Source of the DNA: Pullichristensenella sp963930055
Lineage (GTDB): Bacteria; Bacillota; Clostridia; Christensenellales; Aristaeellaceae
DNA length: 64,000 nt
Direction: 5' to 3'
NCBI GenBank assembly: GCA_963930055.1
Contig: CAWVKS010000001.1
Coordinates: 62,001 to 126,000, forward strand
The notes beneath the pieces were generated by a model that ran no database searches, had not been told where the DNA came from, and was given only the letters and a program-made list of their open reading frames with translations. Numbering within the stretch: position 1 is the stretch's first letter; the number at the start of each line of letters is the position of its first letter. The translations under genes and the position numbers were made by a program. Positions 38,041-45,843 of this stretch are shown here, piece after piece.

Positions 38041-38715
38041 ATGCAACATACCATTCTGGTTGTCGATGATGAAAAGGACGTGGTCGCCCTTTTGCGCGAC
38101 AATTTTACCATGCTCGGCTATCTCGTGCTCACGGCGACGGGCTACGACGAGGCCGTGGAAAAGGCCGCCCGCGGCCCGGACATCATATTGCTCGACGTCA
38201 ATATGCCGGGCCGCGACGGCCTGAGCGTCTGCCGCGCCATCCGCCGGTTCGTGCGCTGTCCAATCCTCTTCCTCACCGCCCGCGTCGCCGACGCGGACAA
38301 GATCGAGGGCTTCGCCGCCGGCGGAGACGATTACGTGACCAAGCCCTTTTCCCTCGATGAACTGAGCGCCCGCGTCGCCGCCCACCTGCGCCGCGAAGAG
38401 CGCCCCAGAAACCAGGCGCGCGTCTGGTTCGGCGGCGACGTGGCCGTGGACTATCTGGAAAAGGCCGTCTACGTGCGCGGCGAGCGCGTGCCGCTGGCGA
38501 AGAAGGAATACGAGATCGTCGAGCTGCTTTCCCGGAACCGCGGCCAGGTGTTTGACAAGGAGCGCATCTACGAGCGGGTCTGGGGCTGGGAGGGAGAGGG
38601 CTCCAGCAGCGTCGTCGCCGAGCACATCAAGCGCATCCGCGCAAAGCTCATGCAGGCCGGCGCGCAGGGGCAGATCGAAACCGTCTGGGGAGTGGGCTAC
38701 AAGTGGGTAAAGTGA
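38041..38715 (+). CDS. OmpR-family response regulator
   Basis: 224 aa. Receiver domain with VVDDEKD, phosphoacceptor Asp52 in LLDVNMPG, TAR and KPF (Lys near residue 101), followed by a winged-helix output domain (VPLAKKEYEIVELLSRNRG, ETVWGVGYKW). ATG follows GCGGAGGGG. It forms a two-component pair with the overlapping kinase gene. The regulated genes are unknown; the M1 peptidase downstream is a candidate. Confidence 0.95.
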   Translation: MQHTILVVDDEKDVVALLRDNFTMLGYLVLTATGYDEAVEKAARGPDIILLDVNMPGRDGLSVCRAIRRFVRCPILFLTARVADADKIEGFAAGGDDYVTKPFSLDELSARVAAHLRREERPRNQARVWFGGDVAVDYLEKAVYVRGERVPLAKKEYEIVELLSRNRGQVFDKERIYERVWGWEGEGSSSVVAEHIKRIRAKLMQAGAQGQIETVWGVGYKWVK

Positions 38716-39941
38716 AGGTGCGCAAGCGCCGCCTGCGCCGTCTGTCGCTCAAATGGAGCTTCTTTCTCTACGCCGCCGTGGCCGTGCTGGCGGCGCTCGC
38801 GGCCATCATGCTTTTGACCGCCATTTGCTCGGAATTGCAGAGCGACCTCTACCACCGTTGGGAGGAGCGCTATGGGGAGCAGTACCGCATCCCCGCGCAG
38901 CTCGTCGTCGATGGCGAGGTGGTGGGGGAGCAGATGGCCTATTCGACCTCGCTGTTTGAACTCGTGCCCGAGGAAGAAAGCGCCCGCTACGATCTTTACG
39001 GCCGGATCACGCTGCTTTCCTACCCGGTCGTCTCCGTCCTCTCTATACTCATCGCCGGGGTGCTGTTCTACCGCCGCAAGTTGAAGCGGCCCCTGCGCCA
39101 GATCGAGGAAGCCGCCGGCCGCATCGCCCAAAACGACCTCGATTTCACCATCCCCGCGCTGGAAAAGGGCAACGAGATGGACAGGGCGCTTGCCGCCATG
39201 GAGAAGATGCGCTTTGCGCTTTCCGCTTCCAGCCGCGACCTCTGGCGCACGCTCGAACAGCGCCGGCAGATGCAGGCCGCCTTTTCCCACGACCTGCGCA
39301 CGCCGCTGACCGTCCTGCGCGGGTACAGCGACTTTTTGAAGAAGTACGCCGCCAGCAGCCTGACGCGGGAAAAGGTGCTGGATACGCTCGCGGTGATGGA
39401 CGGCCACATTTCCCGCCTCGAGCGCTACGCCGCCACCATGGGCGAGGCGGCGCGGCTGGAAGAAGTCTCCGTCGTTCCCGCGGAGGCGGATGTCGCCGCC
39501 ATGCGCGTGCAGATGGCGGGGGAGGGAAGGCTCATCTGCCGCGGCCTGACATTTTCCATGACGGGCGAAGGCGGCGGTACGGCTTGCGCGGACGCGGCGC
39601 TCATCCTCCGCGTGTTCGACAACCTCGCCGCCAACGCCGCCCGCTACGCGAAAACGCGCGTGGCCGCCGCTTTTCAACGCCTTGGCGACGCGCTCGTCCT
39701 CACCGTGGAGGACGACGGCCCCGGTTTCTCGCCCGAGGCGCTCAAGCGCGCCGTCGAACCCTACTTCCGCGACAAGGCCGCCGCCCGCGACGGCGAGCAC
39801 TTCGGCCTCGGCCTCTACATCTGCCGCACGCTCGCGGAGCGCCACGGCGGCGCGCTCACCGTGGAGAACGCCCCCGAAGGCGGCGGCCGCGTGCGCGCCG
39901 TGTTCAGGGCGCTGGAAACGGCTCCCAAAGGGAACGCCTGA
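38703..39941 (+). CDS. Sensor histidine kinase
   Basis: 412 aa. Two membrane helices (about residues 20-43 and 105-122) flank a roughly 60-residue extracellular sensor. A HAMP-like segment, the H box FSHDLRTPLT with phospho-His196, N box NLAANAARYA and G boxes DDGPGFS and FGLGLYICR follow. The start is GTG at 38703 (GGGGAG ten bases upstream) or GTG at 38712, which overlaps the regulator stop. The small extracellular loop fits sensors of envelope stress, but that is inference. Confidence 0.94.
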   Translation: MGKVKVRKRRLRRLSLKWSFFLYAAVAVLAALAAIMLLTAICSELQSDLYHRWEERYGEQYRIPAQLVVDGEVVGEQMAYSTSLFELVPEEESARYDLYGRITLLSYPVVSVLSILIAGVLFYRRKLKRPLRQIEEAAGRIAQNDLDFTIPALEKGNEMDRALAAMEKMRFALSASSRDLWRTLEQRRQMQAAFSHDLRTPLTVLRGYSDFLKKYAASSLTREKVLDTLAVMDGHISRLERYAATMGEAARLEEVSVVPAEADVAAMRVQMAGEGRLICRGLTFSMTGEGGGTACADAALILRVFDNLAANAARYAKTRVAAAFQRLGDALVLTVEDDGPGFSPEALKRAVEPYFRDKAAARDGEHFGLGLYICRTLAERHGGALTVENAPEGGGRVRAVFRALETAPKGNA

Positions 39942-39957
39942 TCGCGCCATCCATCGA

Positions 39958-39984
39958 GCCTCGTCCGCAGGGACGGGGCTTTTT
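39958..39984 (+). terminator. Terminator after the two-component system
   Basis: Stem GCCTCGTCC (39958-39966) / GGACGGGGC (39971-39979), one wobble, then TTTTT. Confidence 0.9.
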
Positions 39985-40025
39985 GCGTAAATTTTCGCGC
40001 GGCCATCAACCTTCGCGGAGCGGCG

Positions 40026-40046
40026 TGTGTCCTATATACGGACACA
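40026..40046 (+). promoter_or_regulatory. Inverted repeat at the M1 peptidase start, possible operator
   Basis: TGTGTCC (40026-40032), TATATAC, GGACACA (40040-40046): a perfect 7-bp dyad over a TATA-like sequence. Confidence 0.4.
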
Positions 40047-41551
40047 TGGAAAGGAAAGTGGAAACTGTGCAGACCGTATATTCCCGCGCCATTCGCGCCC
40101 TTGCCGCGCTGCTGCTTTTTGTGGTGTTGCTCCCCGCGCTCCCGGGACACGCGGAGGAGGACGGCCTTTCTTACACGATGGATGTGACGCTGGACGCGCA
40201 AAGCGCTTCCCTGACCGTGGAGGCGCGCGTTACGGTCGTAAACGACAGCCCCGACGCCTGGGAGGAACTCTGTTTTCGGGACTTCATGGCCAGCGTCATC
40301 GCCGAGGCCAGAACGCGCACGGATGAAGAACTGTCCCTGCAAAGCGGCATACTCTCCGCGTCCTGCAATGGCGAGGCGCTGGATGTGCGCGTGGACGCGG
40401 CGGACGCTTCCATCGCCTACGTGGCGCTAAAGACGCCCCTGGCGAGCGGCGACCGCTGCGAGATAGCGCTTTCCTACGCGGCCGACATTCCCGAGGGCGG
40501 CCTGCGCTGCGGCTATTTCCCGCTGCATACGGAGAGCGACGACGGGCGCACGTTCGAGCTGGCGCAATTCTATCCCATGCTGGCCGTCTATGAAGGCGGC
40601 GAATGGGTCGTGGAACCCTATTTCGTCGATGGGGAATGTTTTTATACCCATTGCGCCGATTACGACATCCGCCTGCGTGTGCCGGGGGGCTGCACCGTGG
40701 TCGCCAGCGGCGATGAGACGGAAGAAGGGCCGGGCCTGTGGCGCATCCATGCGGAACGCATGCGGGATGTGACGCTCATCGTGAGCGACGAACTGGATGC
40801 GACATGCGGCGAAGCCGAAGGCGTGACGGTCAACTGCTACTATGCCCGCGGCGAAGAAAGCCATCGCCGGCAAAACGAACTGTCCATGCAGGCGGCGCTA
40901 AACGCGATCCGCGCCTTTATGGACGCCTACGGGCAATACCCCTACGCCGAACTGGACGTGGTGGAGTCCAACTACGAGTTTGGCGGCATGGAAGCGCCGG
41001 GCCTGGTGCGCGTAAGCCAGATGTACAGCTGGTTCCTGGGCGGCGATACGGACGCGGCGGAGCGCGCCGAATACGAAGGGAAACTGGCGGCGACCGTGGC
41101 GCACGAGATCGCGCATCAGTGGTTTTACGCCGTGGTCGGCAACGACCAGTACCGCGAGGCGTGGCTGGACGAGAGCTTTGCGGCGTACAGCGAACAGGTG
41201 TACTGGCGTTTTGTCGGCAAGAGCGAGGATGACATCGCCGCGCAGATGGACGCCTTTGCGAACGCGGTAAACGAAGCGGAGGGTGTTTCCGACCTCTGCA
41301 TCGACCGTCCCTATGACGAACTGGGGGGCGACTACACTCCCGCCGTCTATGAGCGCGGCGCGGCCTTCCTCTACCGGCTGGAACAGGCTTTGGGCCGGGA
41401 AGCGTTCAGCGCGGCCATGCGCGAATACTACGCCGCCTTTGCCTTCAAGGAAGCGACCACGCAGGATTTTCTTGCCGTGTTCGGGCCATACGCCGAAGGA
41501 AACGAGGCCGCGCAAGCGCTGTTTGCGACCTATCTGCGCGCGGCGCGCTGA
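40046..41551 (+). CDS. Secreted M1-family metallopeptidase
   Basis: 501 aa. After a signal peptide (hydrophobic core LAALLLFVVLLPALPGHA) comes an M1 beta-sandwich and then the catalytic part: GGMEAPGLV stands for the GAMEN motif, and HEIAH (353-357) with downstream WLDESFAAY gives the zinc ligands and Glu. Short M1 enzymes of this type act on peptides outside the cell. ATG 40046 has no ribosome site; GTG 40067, 11 bases after AAGGA, gives a shorter signal peptide and may be the true start. The inverted repeat at 40026-40046 overlaps the ATG. Confidence 0.87.
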   Translation: MERKVETVQTVYSRAIRALAALLLFVVLLPALPGHAEEDGLSYTMDVTLDAQSASLTVEARVTVVNDSPDAWEELCFRDFMASVIAEARTRTDEELSLQSGILSASCNGEALDVRVDAADASIAYVALKTPLASGDRCEIALSYAADIPEGGLRCGYFPLHTESDDGRTFELAQFYPMLAVYEGGEWVVEPYFVDGECFYTHCADYDIRLRVPGGCTVVASGDETEEGPGLWRIHAERMRDVTLIVSDELDATCGEAEGVTVNCYYARGEESHRRQNELSMQAALNAIRAFMDAYGQYPYAELDVVESNYEFGGMEAPGLVRVSQMYSWFLGGDTDAAERAEYEGKLAATVAHEIAHQWFYAVVGNDQYREAWLDESFAAYSEQVYWRFVGKSEDDIAAQMDAFANAVNEAEGVSDLCIDRPYDELGGDYTPAVYERGAAFLYRLEQALGREAFSAAMREYYAAFAFKEATTQDFLAVFGPYAEGNEAAQALFATYLRAAR

Positions 41552-41621
41552 CGTTGCCCGCGCCGATGATCCAAAAACATAGCCGGAGCGGCGTCCGCAT
41601 GACGCCGCCCCGGTCCTGCCC

Positions 41622-41656
41622 GCCCCGCCGCTCACCCGGCGGGGCTTTCGTTTTTT
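41622..41656 (+). terminator. Terminator of the M1 peptidase gene
   Basis: Stem GCCCCGCCG (41622-41630) / CGGCGGGGC (41637-41645), then TTTCGTTTTTT. It overlaps the 3-prime end of the converging DUF2130 gene. Confidence 0.85.
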
Positions 41657-42954
41657 GCCGCGTCGAACATCTGCCGCACGCTCGGCGCGTTCTTCGTCAG
41701 CCGCTTGATGCTCAGATCCTCGGCCTTGTTGTTGGCCAGGCGCAGGTTGTTTTCCGAGGAGAGCAGCGCCTCCTTCGTCTTTTGCAAATGGTCGATGGTC
41801 TTGTCGATCTCCTCGATGGCCGTCTTGAACTTTTTGCTCGCCAGCTGGTAGTTGTAGGCGAACTTATCCTTGAACTCGTTCATGTTCTTTTCAAAGTTGA
41901 GCACGTCGATCTGCTGGTTGCGCGCCACTTCCAGTTCCTGCCGGTATTTCAGGCTCCCCAGCGCCGCGTTGCGCAACAGCGTGATGATGGGGATGAAAAA
42001 CTGCGGGCGGATGACGTACATCTTTTCATATTTATACGAAACGTCCACGATGCCGTTGTTGTAAAGCTCGCTGTCCACTTCCAGAAGCGACACCAGCACC
42101 GCGTATTCGCACTTCTTTTCGCGCCTGTCCTTGTCCAGCTCTTTTAAGAAATCCTCGTTCTTGTGCTTGGTGGCCGTTTCATCCGCCTCGTTCTTCATCT
42201 CGAACATGATGGAGATGAACTCCACCCCGCCGCGCGATTCGCGGAAGATGAAATCGCCCTTGCTGCCGCTGCGCGCGTCGTTGTCCTTTTCAAAGTAGGC
42301 GTCGGGAAAGGCGGTCATGCGCAGGGAATTGAACTGGCTCAGGCAGTGCTGTTCCAGGCTCTCGCCGATCATCTTCGTGGACTGGCGCGCCTTGAAATCC
42401 TTGTAGTATTCGATCATCTCGTCCTTCTGCCTGAGGCGACTCTCGTATTCCCGCCGCAGGGATTGCGTTTTCAGCTGGCTCTCCGTCTCCTGGTTGGCAA
42501 GGCGGTGTTTCAAATCCGCCATTTCCGCCGCCTGTTCGGAGAGCTCCCTTTCCTTTTCGCGCACGGCCTCGGAGACGGCCAGCTTTTTTTCCGCCTCGCT
42601 GCCGTTGATCTGCGCCTTGAGCTGCTCGACGCGCCTTTCCGCCTCGGCCAGCTTTTCCGCCTGCTTGCCCATCGCCTCGGTGACGGCCAGGCGCTTTTCC
42701 GTTTCGCTGCCCGTGAGCTGCGCCGAAAGCTGCTCAATGCGCTTCTCCCGCTCGGCTAGCGCCTGGTCAAACGCCTCCTTCTGCCGCATCCGCGCAAGCT
42801 CGAGTTCCCTTTCCTTCGCCTCGGCGATGTCCCTTTCCCGCTGGCGCAGCGCGCGGTCGAATTCGCTGTCGCGCACCTGTTGGGCGATCTGCGCGTAGCC
42901 GGTGTCGTCTACCATAAACGTCTTTCCGCAGTTGGGGCATCTGATTTCCTGCAT
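41632..42954 (-). CDS. DUF2130 coiled-coil protein with a nuclease-like domain
   Basis: 440 aa. It starts with a zinc-ribbon-like CPNCGKTF, then a long charged coiled coil (about residues 25-200) with two near-repeats (AEKLAEAERRVEQLKAQING-like). The DUF2130 domain follows, with GDFIF and MFEMKNE, which fit a PD-(D/E)xK nuclease core, and a second helical tail. The family's role is unknown. ATG at 42954 follows GGGAGG; a TTGTGT-17-TAGAAT promoter (43015-42987 on minus) drives it. Confidence 0.85.
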   Translation of the reverse strand: MQEIRCPNCGKTFMVDDTGYAQIAQQVRDSEFDRALRQRERDIAEAKERELELARMRQKEAFDQALAEREKRIEQLSAQLTGSETEKRLAVTEAMGKQAEKLAEAERRVEQLKAQINGSEAEKKLAVSEAVREKERELSEQAAEMADLKHRLANQETESQLKTQSLRREYESRLRQKDEMIEYYKDFKARQSTKMIGESLEQHCLSQFNSLRMTAFPDAYFEKDNDARSGSKGDFIFRESRGGVEFISIMFEMKNEADETATKHKNEDFLKELDKDRREKKCEYAVLVSLLEVDSELYNNGIVDVSYKYEKMYVIRPQFFIPIITLLRNAALGSLKYRQELEVARNQQIDVLNFEKNMNEFKDKFAYNYQLASKKFKTAIEEIDKTIDHLQKTKEALLSSENNLRLANNKAEDLSIKRLTKNAPSVRQMFDAAKNESPAG

Positions 42955-42986
42955 GTCCGTCGGCCCTCCCTTTGTTCCTGTCCCTG

Positions 42987-43015
42987 ATTCTATCACAAAC
43001 CGCGCGCGAACACAA
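42987..43015 (-). promoter_or_regulatory. Promoter of the DUF2130 gene
   Basis: Minus TTGTGT (43015-43010), 17-bp spacer, TAGAAT (42992-42987). Confidence 0.6.
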
Positions 43016-43081
43016 TGCCGCGCCGGTAGATAAAAAGTTTAGGGGCGCGCGGTATGCTCTTTTTCGACAGGAGGGGTTTTT

Positions 43082-43957
43082 ATGGAAAACCGCATCGAAC
43101 TGCGCGGCCTTTGCCGGCGCTTTGGCGGCAAAACGGCGCTGGACGGCCTTACATTCGCCATGGAAGGCGGCGCCTTTGGCGTGCTTGGCGGCGCGGGGGC
43201 GGGCAAATCCACGCTCCTGCGCGTGCTGGCCACGCTGCTGCCGGCGGACGGGGGCGGGGCAAGCGTCTGCGGCCTGCCGCTGGCGCAAAGGGGCGCGGTG
43301 CGCGCCATGGTGGGCTATCTGCCGGAAGATTTCAACGTCTACGGCGACCTGCGCGTGCGCGAAGCCATGGACTACCTGGGCGCGCTCTCGGGGCTGGACG
43401 CGCGCACAAGCCGCGCGCGCACAGGGCAGCTGCTCGGCCTTGTGGGGCTTTCCGGGGAAGCGGAGACGCGCGTGCGCCGCCTCGGCCGGGACGCGCTCCG
43501 CCTCCTGGGCGTGGCGCAGGCGCTCATCCACGATCCGCGCGTGCTGCTCCTCGACGAGCCGACCGCCGGCCTCGCGCCCGAGGAACGCGTCCGCGTCCGC
43601 GGCCTGCTTGCCGAGGCGGCGATCGACCGCCTGGTGGTGTTCGCCACCGGGAGGCCGGACGACGTGGAGGCCGTCTGCGCGCGCGTGGCCGTGCTCGAGG
43701 AAGGCAAGCTGCGCTACGTCGGCTCGCCGCGGGATCTGGTGACGCGCGCCGAGGGCAAGGTGTTCCTCGCCGACATGCCCGAGGACGAGCTGCCGGCGCT
43801 GCGTCGCCGCTACCGCGTGGTCAGCGTCGTTTCCCACGGCCGGCGCCGCGTGGCGCGCTTCCTCGACCCCGAGGGCGCGCCCGGCGTGGGCAGGGCCGAT
43901 CGCCCCGGCATACGCGACGCCTGGCTGCTCTGCCTGCGGGGAGGGACGGCGGTATGA
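43082..43957 (+). CDS. ABC-type ATP-binding protein with degenerate signature and H-loop
   Basis: 291 aa. Walker A is GGAGAGKST and Walker B VLLLDEPTAG. The LSGGQ signature is replaced by RRLGRDALRLL, and the switch His is missing: VVFATGRPDD stands where a T/S-H pair is normal. It resembles ABC-2 exporter ATPases otherwise (YLPEDFNVYGDLRVREAMDY). It may hydrolyse ATP poorly or pair with another ATPase. ATG follows AGGAGGGG. It overlaps the membrane gene by four bases. Confidence 0.82.
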   Translation: MENRIELRGLCRRFGGKTALDGLTFAMEGGAFGVLGGAGAGKSTLLRVLATLLPADGGGASVCGLPLAQRGAVRAMVGYLPEDFNVYGDLRVREAMDYLGALSGLDARTSRARTGQLLGLVGLSGEAETRVRRLGRDALRLLGVAQALIHDPRVLLLDEPTAGLAPEERVRVRGLLAEAAIDRLVVFATGRPDDVEAVCARVAVLEEGKLRYVGSPRDLVTRAEGKVFLADMPEDELPALRRRYRVVSVVSHGRRRVARFLDPEGAPGVGRADRPGIRDAWLLCLRGGTAV

Positions 43958-44805
43958 GCCTGTTCCGCCTTGAATTCCTCCGCGTCTGCCGCTCGGCCGC
44001 GTATATCGCCGCGGTGACGGCGCTGGTGCTCTTTGCCTACTTTCAGGACGTGTTCCCGCCCTCGGCGCGCATCGTCGCCCCGGGCGGGACGGCGGGCGAA
44101 CTGGAGGCCTGCGCGCTTCCGGCGGAGGACTATGCCCTCGCCCGCGATGCGGACCGCTTTTCCGGCGCGCACGCCCGCCTCTTCGCCAGCCGCATGGGCG
44201 GCGCATTGGCCGTACTGGGCGCTCTGCCCGCCGCGGCGCTGTTCTGCCGCGACCGGCGCGCATGCCGCGCGGCCGTCTACGCGCGGGGCGCATCCTCCCT
44301 GAAACTCGTCCTCTGCCGCTGCGCGGCGCTGACGGCGGCCATGCTCCTGCCCGTGGCCGTCATGGCGCTGACGCTCACCTGCGTGGCGGCCGGGGACTAC
44401 GGCCTTGCCAGTATCGACGCCCTCGCCTACGGCAAATACGCGCTTTTCTGGCTCCTGCCCACCATATTGCTCTCCACGGGCGCGGGCGCGCTGGGTTCGG
44501 CGCTCACCGGCCTGCCGCTGGGGGCGGGCGCGATGCTCGCGTGGGCCTGGGCGGCGCGCAATGCCCCGGCGTTCGACTACGCCGCGCTGCCCGCGCCCCG
44601 CCACGAGGCGCTGGGGGAGACGGCGCGCTTTCTTGCAAACTTCGGCGCGCTGGCGCAAAACCGCGTTTTCGCCGCCCTGCTGGGGCTGGCGCTCTTCGCC
44701 CTGACGGCGCTGGCCGTGGAAGGGAAGCGGCGGGGGCGCGGGGCGTTGCCTGTGCGCTTTCGCGCGCACAAACGCCGGCAAAGCGGCGCGGCGGGCAGAT
44801 TTTGA
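43954..44805 (+). CDS. ABC-2-like membrane protein
   Basis: 283 aa, about six hydrophobic segments (near residues 14-30, 83-100, 118-145, 163-180, 182-200, 238-255) with a hydrophilic Ala-rich loop between the first two. This is the layout of ABC-2 permeases. Its start overlaps the ATPase stop, so it is the membrane partner. It is very rich in Ala, Leu and Arg, and I cannot name a closer family. Confidence 0.7.
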   Translation: MSLFRLEFLRVCRSAAYIAAVTALVLFAYFQDVFPPSARIVAPGGTAGELEACALPAEDYALARDADRFSGAHARLFASRMGGALAVLGALPAAALFCRDRRACRAAVYARGASSLKLVLCRCAALTAAMLLPVAVMALTLTCVAAGDYGLASIDALAYGKYALFWLLPTILLSTGAGALGSALTGLPLGAGAMLAWAWAARNAPAFDYAALPAPRHEALGETARFLANFGALAQNRVFAALLGLALFALTALAVEGKRRGRGALPVRFRAHKRRQSGAAGRF

Positions 44806-44825
44806 AGGAAATCCACCATTTTGAT

Positions 44826-44856
44826 CGGCGTTCCCGCCTGGGAGCGCCGCTTTTTT
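44826..44856 (+). terminator. Terminator before the division cluster
   Basis: Stem CGGCGTTCCC (44826-44835) / GGGAGCGCCG (44840-44849), one wobble, then CTTTTTT. Confidence 0.9.
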
Positions 44857-44895
44857 GTCAGTTTTCTGTCGAAATTTGAAAAAAGTATGAAATCA

Positions 44896-44940
44896 GTGGC
44901 AAAAGGTGGCGAGAATTCCCGTTCTGTGGTAGAATGTGGG
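44896..44940 (+). promoter_or_regulatory. mraZ promoter with MraZ-box array
   Basis: GTGGN occurs at 44896, 44906, 44926 and 44936, in register at 10-bp steps with one slot (44916) replaced by TTCCC. MraZ binds such evenly spaced TGGN repeats. A -10-like TAGAAT (44930-44935) lies inside the array, so MraZ should repress its own operon. Confidence 0.75.
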
Positions 44941-44971
44941 GGAGAATGTGAGCGATGAGGGAGGTGGAGCC

Positions 44972-45436
44972 ATGCCGTCGAGCGAATTTTCGGGCAATTA
45001 CGCGCATACGATCGACCCGAAGGGGCGCGTGACCATCCCCTCCGCCTACCGCGAGGCGCTGGGCGAGAGCTTCACCATCGGCCTCAACAACGAGTTCAAC
45101 GCCATCGCCCTCTATCCCGTACAAAAGTGGGAGGAGATCGGCCGGAAGCTGGAGCGCATCCCGGACAGCGACGCGCGCGGCATGGCCTACGTCCGCCTCA
45201 TCAAGGCGTTCTCCTTCCCCGGCCAGAAGCTGGACGCGCAGGGGCGCGTGCTGTTGCCCATGGGGCTGCGCCAGAAGGCGGGGATGGACAAGGCCATCCG
45301 CTTCGTGGGCGTGGGGCGCTACCTGGAAATTTGGGACGAGGCCAGGTTCGCCGCCACCTGCGAAATGGCGGAGAACGACATCGAAAGCCTGCTTTCCTAC
45401 GTCAACGACCGCTATTACGGCCCGGGGCAGGTCTAA
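44972..45436 (+). CDS. mraZ: Transcriptional regulator MraZ
   Basis: 154 aa with two SpoVT/AbrB-like swapped-hairpin repeats: HTIDPKGRVTIPSAYREAL and KLDAQGRVLLPMGLRQKAG, each with the DxxGR motif. MraZ is the DNA-binding regulator that opens division and cell wall clusters. ATG is set by GGGAGGTGGAG; the frame is open a little upstream. In most bacteria rsmH follows; here ftsL follows directly. Confidence 0.96.
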   Translation: MPSSEFSGNYAHTIDPKGRVTIPSAYREALGESFTIGLNNEFNAIALYPVQKWEEIGRKLERIPDSDARGMAYVRLIKAFSFPGQKLDAQGRVLLPMGLRQKAGMDKAIRFVGVGRYLEIWDEARFAATCEMAENDIESLLSYVNDRYYGPGQV

Positions 45437-45459
45437 ACCGGCAGAAGGGGGAATAGAAA

Positions 45460-45825
45460 ATGAACACGCGCCAAAGGGCGATGGAAACGCGCGCGCGCCG
45501 CGGCCGCCTGGCAAAGCTGTTGCTGGTGGGCGTGCTGTTTATGGGGCTGTTCGTCCACATCGGCATGCTGGCCGGCATTTCCGGCGAGGCCAAGCGCGCC
45601 GACGCGCTCAGCCGCGAGATGGTGGAACTGAGCGCCCAGAAGGACAATCTCGAAGTGTCCCTTTCGATGCTGAAAAACCCGGAGCGCATCGCCCAGCTGG
45701 CGGCGCAGATGGGCATGCAGCGCCCCGGCCAGGACGCCATCCGCGTGGTGAGCCTGCCCGTCGCGCAGCAGGATGTACAGACGCAGACTGCCGGTTTGCC
45801 CGGCGGGGAAGGAGTGGTCCAGTAA
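45460..45825 (+). CDS. ftsL: FtsL/DivIC-like septum protein
   Basis: 121 aa. A basic cytoplasmic start (residues 1-19), one membrane helix (20-41), then a leucine-zipper-like coiled coil (LSREMVELSAQKDNLEVSLS) and NPERIAQLAAQMGM. This is the bitopic FtsL/DivIC plan; the position before the division PBP favours FtsL. It recruits and activates the FtsW-PBP pair with FtsQ. Confidence 0.82.
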   Translation: MNTRQRAMETRARRGRLAKLLLVGVLFMGLFVHIGMLAGISGEAKRADALSREMVELSAQKDNLEVSLSMLKNPERIAQLAAQMGMQRPGQDAIRVVSLPVAQQDVQTQTAGLPGGEGVVQ

Positions 45826-45843
45826 ACGGCAAGGCGGGGAGGG

